Source of the DNA: DASRSS01 sp963799045 | GTDB taxonomy: Bacteria; Actinomycetota; Actinomycetes; Mycobacteriales; Jatrophihabitantaceae | Length of the DNA stretch: 64,000 nt | NCBI GenBank assembly: GCA_963799045.1 | Contig: CAWCVN010000001.1 | Span: 124,001 to 188,000 of the forward strand | Direction: 5' to 3' | In this document: positions 53,024 to 61,755 of the stretch, piece after piece | Layout of the letters: every line of letters starts with the position of its first letter | Position numbering within the stretch: the stretch's first letter is position 1 | Notes under the pieces: model-generated | Told to the model about the DNA's origin: nothing | Databases searched by the model: none | The model's input: the letters and a program-made list of their open reading frames with translations, nothing else | Program-made: the position numbers and the translations under genes

Positions 53024-53263
53024 ATGACTGTGAACCCGTTCACGCGTGCGGCTCGGCAGTTCTGCCGGCCGGCAGAGCACTCCTGGGGCATCCATGAGTT
53101 CCAAGGTGCGGGCGGCCTTCGCACCCTGCGCATCTGTGAGCGCTGCAGCCGCACCCACGTAGTGCTCTCACCGGACAATACCGCCAAGACCGATAAACTA
53201 CACAAAGCCGACGAAGTCGAGGGCTATCGTCCGGTGCGGGCCGCGAACACGCCTGCCGCCTGA
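53024..53263 (+). CDS. Small CxxC (zinc-ribbon-like) protein of unknown function
   Basis: This 79-residue protein has a Cys-x-His-rich core: QFCRPAEHSWGIHEFQ and RICERCSRTHV. One Cys, two His and a CxxC could bind zinc. The layout matches small actinobacterial zinc-ribbon proteins often encoded near stress genes. ATG 53024 was chosen; TTG 52991 is possible. It lies between the chemotaxis and Ter clusters, with no clear operon partner. Confidence 0.55.
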   Translation: MTVNPFTRAARQFCRPAEHSWGIHEFQGAGGLRTLRICERCSRTHVVLSPDNTAKTDKLHKADEVEGYRPVRAANTPAA

Positions 53264-53334
53264 GCCGCAGCTGCCGGAGCCGAGGCGCGGGAGCCCGCAC
53301 ACCGGTCGATTGCGGCGGCAGACTCGGCCGGCGA

Positions 53335-53340
53335 TACAGT
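53335..53340 (+). promoter_or_regulatory. -10 element, leaderless promoter of the ATP-grasp gene
   Basis: TACAGT (TANNNT) lies 6 bases before GTG 53347. Confidence 0.5.
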
Positions 53341-53346
53341 CCGGCC

Positions 53347-54432
53347 GTGCTGCGACTGTGGTTCAACCGCACCTACGCCACGAACGCGCAGGTGATCGAC
53401 CTGTTGCGCGCGAACCCGGACGGGCACGACGTGCACGTGATCGGCACGCACACCGACCCCGACTCGCCGGTGCTGCTCGCCAGCGACCACGCCGAGGCCG
53501 AGCCGGATCTGGAGCCGGGCGAGTACGTCGAGTGGGCGCTGGGTTTCGCGGCCCAGCACGGCGTGGACGTCTTCGTCCCCCGGCTGCACATGGCCGAGCT
53601 CGCCGACGCGCGGGACCGCTTCCTGGCCGTCGGCACCCGGCTGCTGTGCCCCGAGGGCGACACGGTGCGGCTGTTCGCGGACAAGCCGCGCGCCTATGCG
53701 GCGGCGGCCTCGCTGGGGTTGCCCGTCCCGCCGCACCGCGTCGTGTCCGATGCGGCCGGGCTGCGGCAGGCGCACGCGCAGCTCGCCGCGCTCGGGGGCC
53801 CGGTATGCATGAAGCCGACCCACGGCACCGCCGGGGCCGGTTATCGGGTGCTCGTCGACCGGCCGGCCGCGCTGGCCGACTTCGCCGGCCGGACCCGGGC
53901 CCGCGCCGGCCTCACCGACGTGTGCGCCGCGCTGGAGGCCGCGGCGGCGGCCGGTGATCGCTGCCCAAAGCTGCTGCTGACGCCGTACCTCGACGGGCCC
54001 GAGATCAGCATGGACGTGCTCGCCGACGCCGACGGCGCCGTGCGCGCCGTCATCGGGCGGACTCACGCCGCCCGCGGCAGGCGCCGGCACCTGGTCGACG
54101 ACCCACAGGCGCGGGTCGTCGCCGAGACGCTCACCACGGCGCACCGGGTGTCGTACCTGTCCAACACCCAGGTGCGGTACTGGCGCGGTCAGGGCGACCT
54201 CGCACCCCGGCCGTACCTGCTCGAGGTCAACACCCGGATCTCGGGCGGGCTGTTCCAGACCGCGCTCGCCGGCGTCAACCTGCCCTGGGCGGCGGTCCGC
54301 CTGGCGCTGGGGGAGGAGCCCGAGCCGATCGGGCCACGCTACGGAGCAGCCTTCACGACCACGACCGCCCTGGTCGCACTGAACCACGTCGCGGCCCGAG
54401 GAACGCGGCAACCGGCTCGCCCGTTGGACTAG
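53347..54432 (+). CDS. ATP-grasp family ligase of the Ter cluster
   Basis: This 361-residue enzyme has a pre-ATP-grasp N-domain (LRLWFNRTYATNAQVIDLLRAN), LFADKPRAYAAAASLGLPVPPH, GPVCMKPTHGTAGAGY (nucleotide-binding loop), LLTPYLDGPEISMDVL and the metal-binding YLLEVNTRISGG. ATP-grasp enzymes join a carboxylate to an amine or thiol through an acyl phosphate. Members of this kind occur next to TerD, PRTase and StiP genes in Ter clusters, so a role in making the proposed nucleoside-like metabolite is likely. GTG 53347 fits the leaderless TACAGT promoter. Confidence 0.82.
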   Translation: MLRLWFNRTYATNAQVIDLLRANPDGHDVHVIGTHTDPDSPVLLASDHAEAEPDLEPGEYVEWALGFAAQHGVDVFVPRLHMAELADARDRFLAVGTRLLCPEGDTVRLFADKPRAYAAAASLGLPVPPHRVVSDAAGLRQAHAQLAALGGPVCMKPTHGTAGAGYRVLVDRPAALADFAGRTRARAGLTDVCAALEAAAAAGDRCPKLLLTPYLDGPEISMDVLADADGAVRAVIGRTHAARGRRRHLVDDPQARVVAETLTTAHRVSYLSNTQVRYWRGQGDLAPRPYLLEVNTRISGGLFQTALAGVNLPWAAVRLALGEEPEPIGPRYGAAFTTTTALVALNHVAARGTRQPARPLD

Positions 54433-54495
54433 GGTCGGGACTCAGTTACCGAAGATGCAGCAAATCCGCAGTCTATGTGCGCAGGAGGACCCATC

Positions 54496-55074
54496 ATGAG
54501 CGTCACCCTCACCAAGGGCGGCAACGTATCGCTGACCAAGGAAGCGCCGGGCCTGACGGCCGTGCTGGTCGGCCTCGGATGGGACGTACGAACGACCACC
54601 GGAGCCGATTTCGACCTCGATGCGAGCGCGTTGATGGTCGGTGCCGACGGCAAGATCCTCTCCGACTCGCACTTCGTGTTCTTCAACAATCTCACCAGCC
54701 CGGACGGATCGGTCGAGCACACCGGCGACAACCTCACCGGCGAGGGCGAGGGCGACGACGAGGCGATCAAGGTCAACCTCGCGACGGTGCCCGCCGAGTG
54801 CGACAAGATCGTTGTGACCGTCTCGATCTACGAGGCCGAGGCCCGCGGCCAGAACTTCGGGCAGGTCCGCAATGCGTTCATCCGGGTCGTCAACCAGGCC
54901 GGCGGCGCCGAGATCGCGCGCTACGACCTCACGGAGGATGCTTCGAGCGAGACAGCGATGATCTTCGGCGAGGTGTACCGGAGCGGTGTGGAGTGGAAGT
55001 TCCGCGCGGTCGGCCAGGGGTACAGCACCGGTCTGTCGGGTATCGCGCGCGACTTCGGCGTGAACGTCGGCTGA
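54496..55074 (+). CDS. terD: TerD-family stress protein (tellurium resistance)
   Basis: This 192-residue cytoplasmic protein is a standard TerD. MSVTLTKGGNVSLTKEAPGL opens it, and FDLDASALMVGADGKI and EGEGDDEAIKVNL hold the acidic residues that bind calcium in the family. It ends WKFRAVGQGYSTGLSGIARDFGV. TerD proteins respond to tellurite, oxidative and envelope stress. AGGAGGA (54483-54489) lies six bases before ATG 54496. It is the first Ter-fold gene of the cluster. Confidence 0.94.
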   Translation: MSVTLTKGGNVSLTKEAPGLTAVLVGLGWDVRTTTGADFDLDASALMVGADGKILSDSHFVFFNNLTSPDGSVEHTGDNLTGEGEGDDEAIKVNLATVPAECDKIVVTVSIYEAEARGQNFGQVRNAFIRVVNQAGGAEIARYDLTEDASSETAMIFGEVYRSGVEWKFRAVGQGYSTGLSGIARDFGVNVG

Positions 55075-55109
55075 CCTGCTCCTCCTAGCGGACCGACGAC
55101 GGGATACAG

Positions 55110-56246
55110 ATGCTGGTACGGACCTTCGGTGGGTCGATCCTGGTCGCCGCCGCGGGCCTGGTCCTCGGTTACCTCTACGGCGGTGGTACCGGGCTCGCGC
55201 TGACCGCGATACTGGCCATCCTGGAGGTCTCGCTGTCGTTCGACAACGCGGTCGTCAACGCCACCGTGCTGGTGCGGATGAGCGCGTTCTGGCAGAAGCT
55301 CTTCCTGACCGTGGGCGTGGCGATCGCGGTCTTCGGGATGCGGCTGGTGTTTCCGCTGGTCATCGTCGCGATCACCGCGAAGCTCAATCCCGTTCAGGCG
55401 GTCCGGCTCGCGTTGGAGAAGGGCAATCCGCATCACCCGGGAAGCTACGGATACCTGCTGCACCAGGCGCACCCGGCGATCGCGGCCTTCGGCGGGATGT
55501 TCCTGCTGCTGCTGTTCCTCGACTTCGTCTTCGAGGAACGCGAACTCACCTGGCTAAGCTGGATCGAACGGCCGCTGGCACGCATCGGCCGGCTGAACCA
55601 GTTGTCGGTGATCATCTCGCTGGGTGTGCTGGCGACCGCCGCCTACACGCTGGGCCGGCACGCCGAGACGGCGTCGGCGGACCGGATCTCGACGGTGCTG
55701 ATCTCCGGGGTTCTCGGATTGATCACCTATCTGCTCGTCAGCGGGCTCGGCGAGTACTTCGACGAGGCCGCCGAGGCGGGTGAGGACGACGAGGACCTCG
55801 AGCACACGCTGGCGAAGAAGCGGACGATGCACGTGGTCGGCAAGGCGGCGTTCTTCCTGTTCCTCTACCTGGAGGTCCTGGACGCCTCGTTCAGCTTCGA
55901 CGGTGTCGTCGGCGCCTTCGCGATCACGTCCGACCCGATCATCATCGCGATCGGTCTCGGGGTCGGCGCGATGTTCATCCGGTCACTGACGGTCTACCTC
56001 GTCCGCAAGGGCACCCTCGGGGAGTACGAGTACCTGGAACACGGCGCGCTGTGGGCGATCGGGGCGCTGGCGGTCATCCTGCTGATCACGATCGAGTACT
56101 CGGTGCCCGAGGTGGTCACCGGTCTCATCGGTGTCGGCTTCATCGGTGCAGCGTTGATTTCGTCCATCGTGCGCAACAAGAGAGCGGCCGACGGCGACGG
56201 TGAAGGGGAGTCCAGGGAACCGGCGGCCGCTGGATCGGAGTTGTAA
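55110..56246 (+). CDS. TerC-like integral membrane protein (DUF475 family)
   Basis: This 378-residue protein has about nine helices. The family acid motif ILEVSLSFDNAVVNA in helix two and a second LEVLDASFSFDGVVGAFA around 250 carry aspartates thought to bind a metal ion, as in TerC. A charged loop (about 212-240, EAGEDDEDLEH) lies in the middle. DUF475 proteins are a TerC sister family; tellurite, manganese or other metal handling is proposed. ATG 55110 follows the TerD stop by 35 bp. Confidence 0.85.
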   Translation: MLVRTFGGSILVAAAGLVLGYLYGGGTGLALTAILAILEVSLSFDNAVVNATVLVRMSAFWQKLFLTVGVAIAVFGMRLVFPLVIVAITAKLNPVQAVRLALEKGNPHHPGSYGYLLHQAHPAIAAFGGMFLLLLFLDFVFEERELTWLSWIERPLARIGRLNQLSVIISLGVLATAAYTLGRHAETASADRISTVLISGVLGLITYLLVSGLGEYFDEAAEAGEDDEDLEHTLAKKRTMHVVGKAAFFLFLYLEVLDASFSFDGVVGAFAITSDPIIIAIGLGVGAMFIRSLTVYLVRKGTLGEYEYLEHGALWAIGALAVILLITIEYSVPEVVTGLIGVGFIGAALISSIVRNKRAADGDGEGESREPAAAGSEL

Positions 56247-56250
56247 CTAC

Positions 56251-56913
56251 ATGGCCATCGATTACACGAAGCGCCCTGATGCTCCCACGCCCGACGCAAC
56301 CGGCGCGGGCAAGGTCAGCCTCACCAAGTCGGCACCCACGGTCTCACTTACCAAACAGGGATCCGCCGGTGGCGTCATGCGGATCAACCTCAACTGGAAC
56401 CCGCTACCGCAGGGCGGCGGTGGGTTCTTCAAACGGCCGAAGCAGCTCGACCTCGACCTTGGCTGCCTGTACGAGTTCACTGACGGCACCAAGGGCGTCG
56501 TGCAGGCGTTGGGCAACGCGTTCACCGCCCACCTGCTCCGCTCCCGCGAGCGGGTGATCTGGCTCGACGCCGACGACCGGTCCGGCGCGAGCACCGAGGG
56601 CGAGAACCTCTACATCGACCTCGCCCACGCGGCCGAGATCAAGCGAGTGCTGGTGTTCGCACTCATTTACGAGGGTGCCGCGAACTGGGCCGCTGCCGAC
56701 GGCGTGGTAACGCTGTACCCGGCCAGCGGGCCGCAGGTCGAGGTGCGCCTGGACGATCCCCGCGACGGCGCGCGTATCTGCGCGGTCGCAATGCTGCAGA
56801 GCAGCGGGGGCGATCTGACGGTGCGGCGCGAGGTCAACTACCTCAACGGGGGCCAGCGCCTTCTCGACGAGACCTACGGCTGGGGCATGAACTGGACTGC
56901 CGGCCGCAAGTAG
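56251..56913 (+). CDS. TerA/TerD-like stress protein
   Basis: This 220-residue protein has an N-terminal tail (MAIDYTKRPDAPTPDATGAG) followed by two SLTK motifs and a TerD-type beta domain: MRINLNWNP, LDLDLGCLYEFTDGTKG, IWLDADDRSGASTEGENLYIDL and a C-terminal NYLNGGQRLLDETYGWGMNW. It is nearer TerA-type proteins (one TerD fold with an extended C-terminus) than the TerD at 54496. ATG 56251 follows terC-like by 4 bp, so they are co-transcribed. Acidic loops suggest metal binding. Confidence 0.83.
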   Translation: MAIDYTKRPDAPTPDATGAGKVSLTKSAPTVSLTKQGSAGGVMRINLNWNPLPQGGGGFFKRPKQLDLDLGCLYEFTDGTKGVVQALGNAFTAHLLRSRERVIWLDADDRSGASTEGENLYIDLAHAAEIKRVLVFALIYEGAANWAAADGVVTLYPASGPQVEVRLDDPRDGARICAVAMLQSSGGDLTVRREVNYLNGGQRLLDETYGWGMNWTAGRK

Positions 56914-56991
56914 AGGCTCAGCGGCGCATGAACGAGTACGGTCGATGCCACGTATGGACGGGCACGACCGTGTACAACGAGGAGAGTTGAC

Positions 56992-58257
56992 ATGTCCGAG
57001 CTGGACCTCGAGGCCCCGACGCCCCCCGCCGCCCCGGCGCAGGAGTCGGCTCCCGCGCCGGTCACCACCCCGGCGGGTCTGGTGTTGACGCCGCCGGCAC
57101 CGGTGCCGGCCGTCCGGGACGAGGAGGCCGCCGGCGCGATCCCGGTACCGCCCGAGAAGCAGACCGAGCTCGCCACGAAGGCGTCGGCGTTCGCGGCCGA
57201 ACTCGCCGGCCTGGACACCCGCTCGCCCGAATTCAGCCAGAAGGTCAACGCAATCACGTCGATGGGCGACAAGGACATGCGCGCCGTCGCCGGTGTCTCC
57301 AACCGGATGCTCGACCGGCCCGCCGCTGTGATGAAGGCGGCCAAGGGCGGGGGGAACGGCGGCGACGCGCAGACCCGGGTGGCGAAGACCCTGGTCGACC
57401 TGCGCACCACGGTCACGGACCTCGACCCCAACCGGGCCGATCTCAGCGGTGCCAAGCGGGTGCTCAAGTGGCTGCCGGGTGGCGACAAGATCCAGCGCTA
57501 CTTCGCCAAGTACGAATCGGCGCAGAGCCATCTCAACGCGATCATCAAGTCGCTGGATTCCGGTCAGGACGAGCTGCGCAAGGACAACGCGGCGATCGAG
57601 ACCGAGAAGGCCAACATGTGGACGTTGATGGGCAAGCTCAGCGAGTACAACCAGCTCGCGACCGCCCTCGACGACGCGATCGCGCAGAGAATCTCCGAAC
57701 TCGAAGCCGCCGGCAAGTCCGACGACGCCAACACTCTCAAGTCGGACGCGCTGTTCGCGATCCGGCAGCGGCGCCAGGACATCATGACCCAGCTCGCGGT
57801 TGCGGTGCAGGGCTACATGGCCCTCGACCTCGTCCGCAAGAACAACATCGAGCTGATCAAGGGTGTCGACCGCGCGCAGACCACGACGGTCGCCGCGCTG
57901 CGCACCGCCGTCATGGTCTCGCAGGCGCTGTCGCGGCAGAAGCTGGTGCTGGACCAGATCACCGCGCTGAACACCACCACGTCGAACCTGATCGAGGCGA
58001 CCTCCAACCAGCTGCGGGTCCAGGGCGCGGAGATCAACCAGCAGGCCGCCAGCGCGACGATCGACATCCAGAAGCTGCAGTCCGCCTTCGACAACGTCTT
58101 CCAGACCATGGACGCACTGGACACGTTCCGGGCGCAGGCGGTCGACAGTATGTCGCAGACCGTCGCCGCGCTGGAGGGCCAGATCGAGCGGGCCAAGCCG
58201 TACCTGGAGCGCACCCGGCGCGGCGAGGGCAACAAACAGACGCAGGTCGGCTCGTGA
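56992..58257 (+). CDS. telA: TelA/toxic-anion-resistance family protein
   Basis: This 421-residue cytoplasmic protein has a Pro/Ala-rich N-terminus (about 1-50) and a long all-helical TelA core with MLDRPAAVMKA, GGDKIQRYFAKYESAQSHLNAII, and LVRKNNIELIKGVDRAQTTTVAALRTAVMV, then a coiled-coil end. TelA proteins accompany TerD in tellurite and colicin resistance clusters; their biochemical role is open. GAGGAG lies eight bases before ATG 56992. Confidence 0.92.
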   Translation: MSELDLEAPTPPAAPAQESAPAPVTTPAGLVLTPPAPVPAVRDEEAAGAIPVPPEKQTELATKASAFAAELAGLDTRSPEFSQKVNAITSMGDKDMRAVAGVSNRMLDRPAAVMKAAKGGGNGGDAQTRVAKTLVDLRTTVTDLDPNRADLSGAKRVLKWLPGGDKIQRYFAKYESAQSHLNAIIKSLDSGQDELRKDNAAIETEKANMWTLMGKLSEYNQLATALDDAIAQRISELEAAGKSDDANTLKSDALFAIRQRRQDIMTQLAVAVQGYMALDLVRKNNIELIKGVDRAQTTTVAALRTAVMVSQALSRQKLVLDQITALNTTTSNLIEATSNQLRVQGAEINQQAASATIDIQKLQSAFDNVFQTMDALDTFRAQAVDSMSQTVAALEGQIERAKPYLERTRRGEGNKQTQVGS

Positions 58258-58271
58258 AGCCCAGCCTTCAC

Positions 58272-58277
58272 TAGAGT
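58272..58277 (+). promoter_or_regulatory. -10 element, leaderless internal promoter in the Ter cluster
   Basis: TAGAGT (TANNNT) lies 6 bases before ATG 58284. Confidence 0.5.
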
Positions 58278-58283
58278 CGGGGT

Positions 58284-58772
58284 ATGAGTTCGTGGTTTCG
58301 TCGTCTGCGTGAGGAGGCGCAGGAGCAGGTAGGCCCCGACCCCGAGGATGCTCCGGAGGCGCTGCGCGCGCGGATCGTGGCGCTGGGCTCGTTCGTCAAC
58401 CGAAGCGCCGGCTCGCTGCCGGGCGAGGCAGTTGTCATCTCGCGACGCATAACCGACATGCTGCGTGAGGTCGTCGACGGCGCCGATCCCGAGCACGGGC
58501 TGGACATTCACGCGGTCGTATCGGTGCGCGGGATCATCGAGGACTACCTGCCCACAACACTGCGCAGCTACCTCGCGCTCGACCCGAGGCTTGTCGACCA
58601 GCGGCGCCCGTCCGGCAAGACCCCGGCCGACTCGCTGCTCGAGCAGCTCGAGTCGCTGTGGATCGCGGCGGCCGACCTTCGCGACGCGGCGCGGGCGCAC
58701 GACGCCGATGCGCTGCTGTCCCAGGGCAGCTTCCTGCGTACCAAGTTCACCGGCTCGGACCTGGACCTGTAG
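58284..58772 (+). CDS. Ter-cluster protein of unknown function, mostly helical
   Basis: This 162-residue cytoplasmic protein (MSSWFRRLREEAQEQ start) is rich in Leu, Arg, Asp and Glu with long predicted helices and no motif I know. It lies between telA and a second terD gene on the same strand, with its own leaderless promoter, so it probably belongs to the stress system; similar short proteins occur next to TelA in actinobacteria. Eleven base pairs separate it from the following start codon. Confidence 0.75.
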   Translation: MSSWFRRLREEAQEQVGPDPEDAPEALRARIVALGSFVNRSAGSLPGEAVVISRRITDMLREVVDGADPEHGLDIHAVVSVRGIIEDYLPTTLRSYLALDPRLVDQRRPSGKTPADSLLEQLESLWIAAADLRDAARAHDADALLSQGSFLRTKFTGSDLDL

Positions 58773-58782
58773 GAATTATCCC

Positions 58783-59352
58783 GTGGCGAGAGGAGTCCTG
58801 CAGCGCGGCACGAACGTCGAGCTGACGCGTGAGGTTCCGGACCTGAAAGGCCTGGTCATCGGCGTGCACTGGAACGCCGGCGGGGAGACCGCTCTCGCTG
58901 ACAACCTGGTCACCGCAGCGCTGCTGTGCGACAGTGCGAGCCGCGCGGTCTCCGAGCAGCACTTCGTGTTCTTCAACCAGCTCAGCTCACCCGAGCTGTC
59001 GGTGCAGCAGCTCGAACAGGCGATGGGGGACGACCAGGATCAGATCGAGATCGATCTGGGCGCCGTCCCCGCCGAGGTCGAGCGCATCGTGATCGTGCTT
59101 TACGTCAACGACGCCCCGACGCAGCACCGCACCCTCGGCCAGCTTCGCAGCTGTGTCGTGCGGGTGCTCAATCTTGCGGACAACGCCGAGCTGGTGCGCT
59201 CGGAGGAACTCGCGCCGACGTTCGAGACGGAGACCGCCGTGTCGCTCGCCGAGGTCTACCGGCACGGGCGCGGATGGAAGTTCAAGGTGGTGGGGCAGGG
59301 CTACGCCTCGGGCGTGTCCGGCGTGCTCGCCGACCACGGCCTGCCGGCGTAG
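58783..59352 (+). CDS. TerD-family protein, divergent calcium motif
   Basis: This 189-residue TerD fold opens ARGVLQRGTNVELTREVPDL and ends WKFKVVGQGYASGVSGVLADHGL. The first calcium site is degenerate: where a standard TerD has FDLDAS, it reads LADNLVTAALLCD. The second acidic part, MGDDQDQIEIDL, is kept. It may have lost or changed calcium binding. GTG 58783 has AGGA eight bases upstream. Confidence 0.86.
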   Translation: MARGVLQRGTNVELTREVPDLKGLVIGVHWNAGGETALADNLVTAALLCDSASRAVSEQHFVFFNQLSSPELSVQQLEQAMGDDQDQIEIDLGAVPAEVERIVIVLYVNDAPTQHRTLGQLRSCVVRVLNLADNAELVRSEELAPTFETETAVSLAEVYRHGRGWKFKVVGQGYASGVSGVLADHGLPA

Positions 59353-59355
59353 GCG

Positions 59356-60417
59356 ATGATCACCGATCCGCGCTTCGCGCCGCGCCGCGACGACCTGCCC
59401 TACCTGCGCCGCCGGCGGCGGCCGCGGCCGGCGGCGGCCGACCCGGGTCGCGAGGCAGCCACGGAACAGCCCGCGCCGAAGATCTCCTTCGACCGCCCCG
59501 GACGGGTTCCGGTCACGCAGCGGCAGCCGTCGCCACCGCCACCGCCTCCTCCGCCACCACCACGACCGGCGCAGGCGCCCCACCCACCGCCACCGGCCTC
59601 CCCGCCGCCGCCACCATCGCCACCGGCACGGCCGTCCCCGCCACCGGTCCCTGCACCGGCTCAGCCGCGCACGCCGGTGTCGACCTCGCTGGATCTCGAC
59701 GAGCCGGCCCGGCGACCGTCGCCCGCGGCGCAGCCAGGGTCCACCGCGCTACCAGGGTCGACCGGTGAGCCAGGACCCGTCGGCGGACCGGGGTCCGCGT
59801 CGCCGCTGCTGCGGGCGCCGAGCTCCGCGCGGGCGTCCCGCGTGCGTCCGGAACGGCGCGTCCTGCCCGGCCGGCGGATCCTGCTGACGCCCTCCGAGCC
59901 GACGGTGACGTTGAACCGGCTGCAGAGCGGGATCGGAACGTTGCGCATCGAGGCCGCCTGCTCGGAGGAGGTCGGCGACCTGCGTCTGGGCTGCGCTTAC
60001 CAGCTGAACTCGGGGCTGAGCTCGGTGCTGCAGCGCGCGAACCTCGGCCGGTTCGCACCACCTCGCTCCAAACGCCCGGTGCTGGTCGCCGGGCACGACC
60101 GGTTCGAGACGATCTCGATCGATCTGCGGCAGTCCCGCGAAGTGCGCAGACTCGCCGTGTACGCCTACTCCGAGTCGCGTTCGCCGCTGCGCTGGGGAGG
60201 CACGCTGATCATCGAGACGCTGCGCCGGGCCCGCATCGAGGTGCCGCTGGAGTCGCTGAGCGGCGCCGTGGCGATGCTGCTGACGCTGTACAACGTGCGG
60301 GGGGAGTATGTCCTTCGGGCCGAACTGGAGCCGATCGACGGCGGGGTACGGGAGGCGTGCCGCGCGTACGGCTACGACCGGATCACCTGGCTCGACGATC
60401 GCACCCCGGTCGAATGA
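59356..60417 (+). CDS. Proline-rich protein with a C-terminal TerD-like domain
   Basis: This 353-residue protein has an Arg-rich start (RRDDLPYLRRRRRPRP), a long disordered Pro/Ala region with runs of proline (about 45-165), and a C-terminal TerD-like beta domain (about 172-345; VTLNRLQSGIGTLRIEAACSE, DLRLGCAYQLNSGL, RFETISIDLRQSREVRRLAVYAY). It lacks standard calcium acids. The Pro-rich arm could bind partner proteins. It starts 4 bp after the previous TerD stop, so they are coupled. Confidence 0.8.
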   Translation: MITDPRFAPRRDDLPYLRRRRRPRPAAADPGREAATEQPAPKISFDRPGRVPVTQRQPSPPPPPPPPPPRPAQAPHPPPPASPPPPPSPPARPSPPPVPAPAQPRTPVSTSLDLDEPARRPSPAAQPGSTALPGSTGEPGPVGGPGSASPLLRAPSSARASRVRPERRVLPGRRILLTPSEPTVTLNRLQSGIGTLRIEAACSEEVGDLRLGCAYQLNSGLSSVLQRANLGRFAPPRSKRPVLVAGHDRFETISIDLRQSREVRRLAVYAYSESRSPLRWGGTLIIETLRRARIEVPLESLSGAVAMLLTLYNVRGEYVLRAELEPIDGGVREACRAYGYDRITWLDDRTPVE

Positions 60418-60440
60418 TCCACGCACCGACCGCGGGGAAG

Positions 60441-60446
60441 TAGCCT
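60441..60446 (+). promoter_or_regulatory. -10 element, leaderless promoter of the PRTase-TRSP gene
   Basis: TAGCCT (TANNNT) lies 6 bases before GTG 60453. Confidence 0.5.
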
Positions 60447-60452
60447 GCAGCG

Positions 60453-61709
60453 GTGGATGAGCACACCTGGGACGGGGCCTGGGTCAGCGATCATCTCGGT
60501 GTCCAGCTCGACGCCGAGGACCCGATGCTCATGCGGAGCCTGGTCGGGCTGGCGCTGCGCCGCCGCTCGACTCGCAGCCATCTACTGGTCTCGCACGTGC
60601 TCGGCAAGCACCTGCCGCTCGACCCGCACGCGGCCCACGCGGCGGGGGTCCGCCTCGGCGAGCTGACCCGGGACCTGCTGGGCCGATCGCCTGCGACGGT
60701 GGTCGGATTCGCCGAGACCGCGACGGCGCTCGGGCACATCGTCGCCGACGAGCTCAACGCCCCGTACCTGCACTCGACGCGCCGCCTTGTGCCCGGCCTG
60801 CGTCCTGCCATCGAGTTCCGTGAGGAACACAGTCATGCGGTCGCCCACGCCCTTCTCCCCGAGGACGGCCGCGTCCTGGCAGATCCGGGCGCGCTCGTAC
60901 TCGTGGACGACGAGCTCTCGACGGGACGCACGGCGCTCAACGCGATCCGGGCCCTGCACGCCGTCCGGCCGCGGGAAGCCTATGTCGTCAGCACACTGGT
61001 CGATGTGCGCTCTCCGGAGGACCGTGAACTGATGCAGTCGGTCGCCGAGGAGCTGGGCGCCACAATTCACGTCGCTGCCGTCGCCAGCGGCGGCGTGCAC
61101 GTCCCTGTCGGCGTGGCCGCCCTGGCCGCGCAGCTGCTGGCCCGGTACCAGCCGGCGCCGGCCGCGGCGGCACCACCCGGGCCGGCCGAGGTGCACGCCG
61201 TCGAGTCGGGATGGCCGGTCGGACTGCCCGAGAGCGGCCGCCACGGGTACTCGCCGCAGGTCCGGCGGCAGGCCGAGGTCGCCGCCCGCGGGGTCGCCGC
61301 CCGCCTCGGTGAGCAGCTGTCCGGCAAGCGGGTGCTCGTGCTCGGTTGTGAGGAGCTGATGCACACCCCGCTGCTTGTCGCGATGTCGCTGGCCGGCTGG
61401 AGCCGTCCCGGCCAGGCGGTGCTGTTCTCCTCGACCACCCGGTCGCCGGTGACCGCGCTCGACGAGCCGGGCTATGCGATCCGCACTGCGCTGTCCTTCC
61501 CGGCGCACGAGCCGCACTCCGACGGGGAGCGGTTCGCCTACAACGTCGCACCCGCTGCGGGATCGGTGCCGTACACCGACATCGTGCTGGTGGTCGACGA
61601 GGTCGCCGACAGCGCCGTGCTGTGGGGGCCGGGCGGCCTGGTGGATCAGCTGCGCGGCAGCTGCGAGCGGGTGTTCGTGGTGACGCTGCCGACCTACCTG
61701 CCGGCATGA
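60453..61709 (+). CDS. Phosphoribosyltransferase-TRSP protein of the Ter cluster
   Basis: This 418-residue protein has an N-terminal phosphoribosyltransferase (about 20-235) with the PRPP loop ALVLVDDELSTGRTALNAI and VVGFAETATALGHIVADEL. The C-terminal half (about 260-410), with VLVLGCEELMHTPLLVAMSLA and DIVLVVDEVADSAVLWGPGGLVDQL, matches the TRSP domain described with Ter clusters. It should transfer a base-like group to or from PRPP, making or using a nucleoside-type compound. GTG 60453 fits the leaderless TAGCCT promoter. Confidence 0.85.
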   Translation: MDEHTWDGAWVSDHLGVQLDAEDPMLMRSLVGLALRRRSTRSHLLVSHVLGKHLPLDPHAAHAAGVRLGELTRDLLGRSPATVVGFAETATALGHIVADELNAPYLHSTRRLVPGLRPAIEFREEHSHAVAHALLPEDGRVLADPGALVLVDDELSTGRTALNAIRALHAVRPREAYVVSTLVDVRSPEDRELMQSVAEELGATIHVAAVASGGVHVPVGVAALAAQLLARYQPAPAAAAPPGPAEVHAVESGWPVGLPESGRHGYSPQVRRQAEVAARGVAARLGEQLSGKRVLVLGCEELMHTPLLVAMSLAGWSRPGQAVLFSSTTRSPVTALDEPGYAIRTALSFPAHEPHSDGERFAYNVAPAAGSVPYTDIVLVVDEVADSAVLWGPGGLVDQLRGSCERVFVVTLPTYLPA

Positions 61710-61755
61710 ACGCCGCGAGTAACCGGCCCCACCGCTCGGGCTGCCGCGGGGTCCG

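Noticed and set aside
59513..60061. Antisense frame (182 codons) opposite the Pro-rich TerD gene
   Set aside because: It only mirrors the proline codons and has no promoter or RBS.
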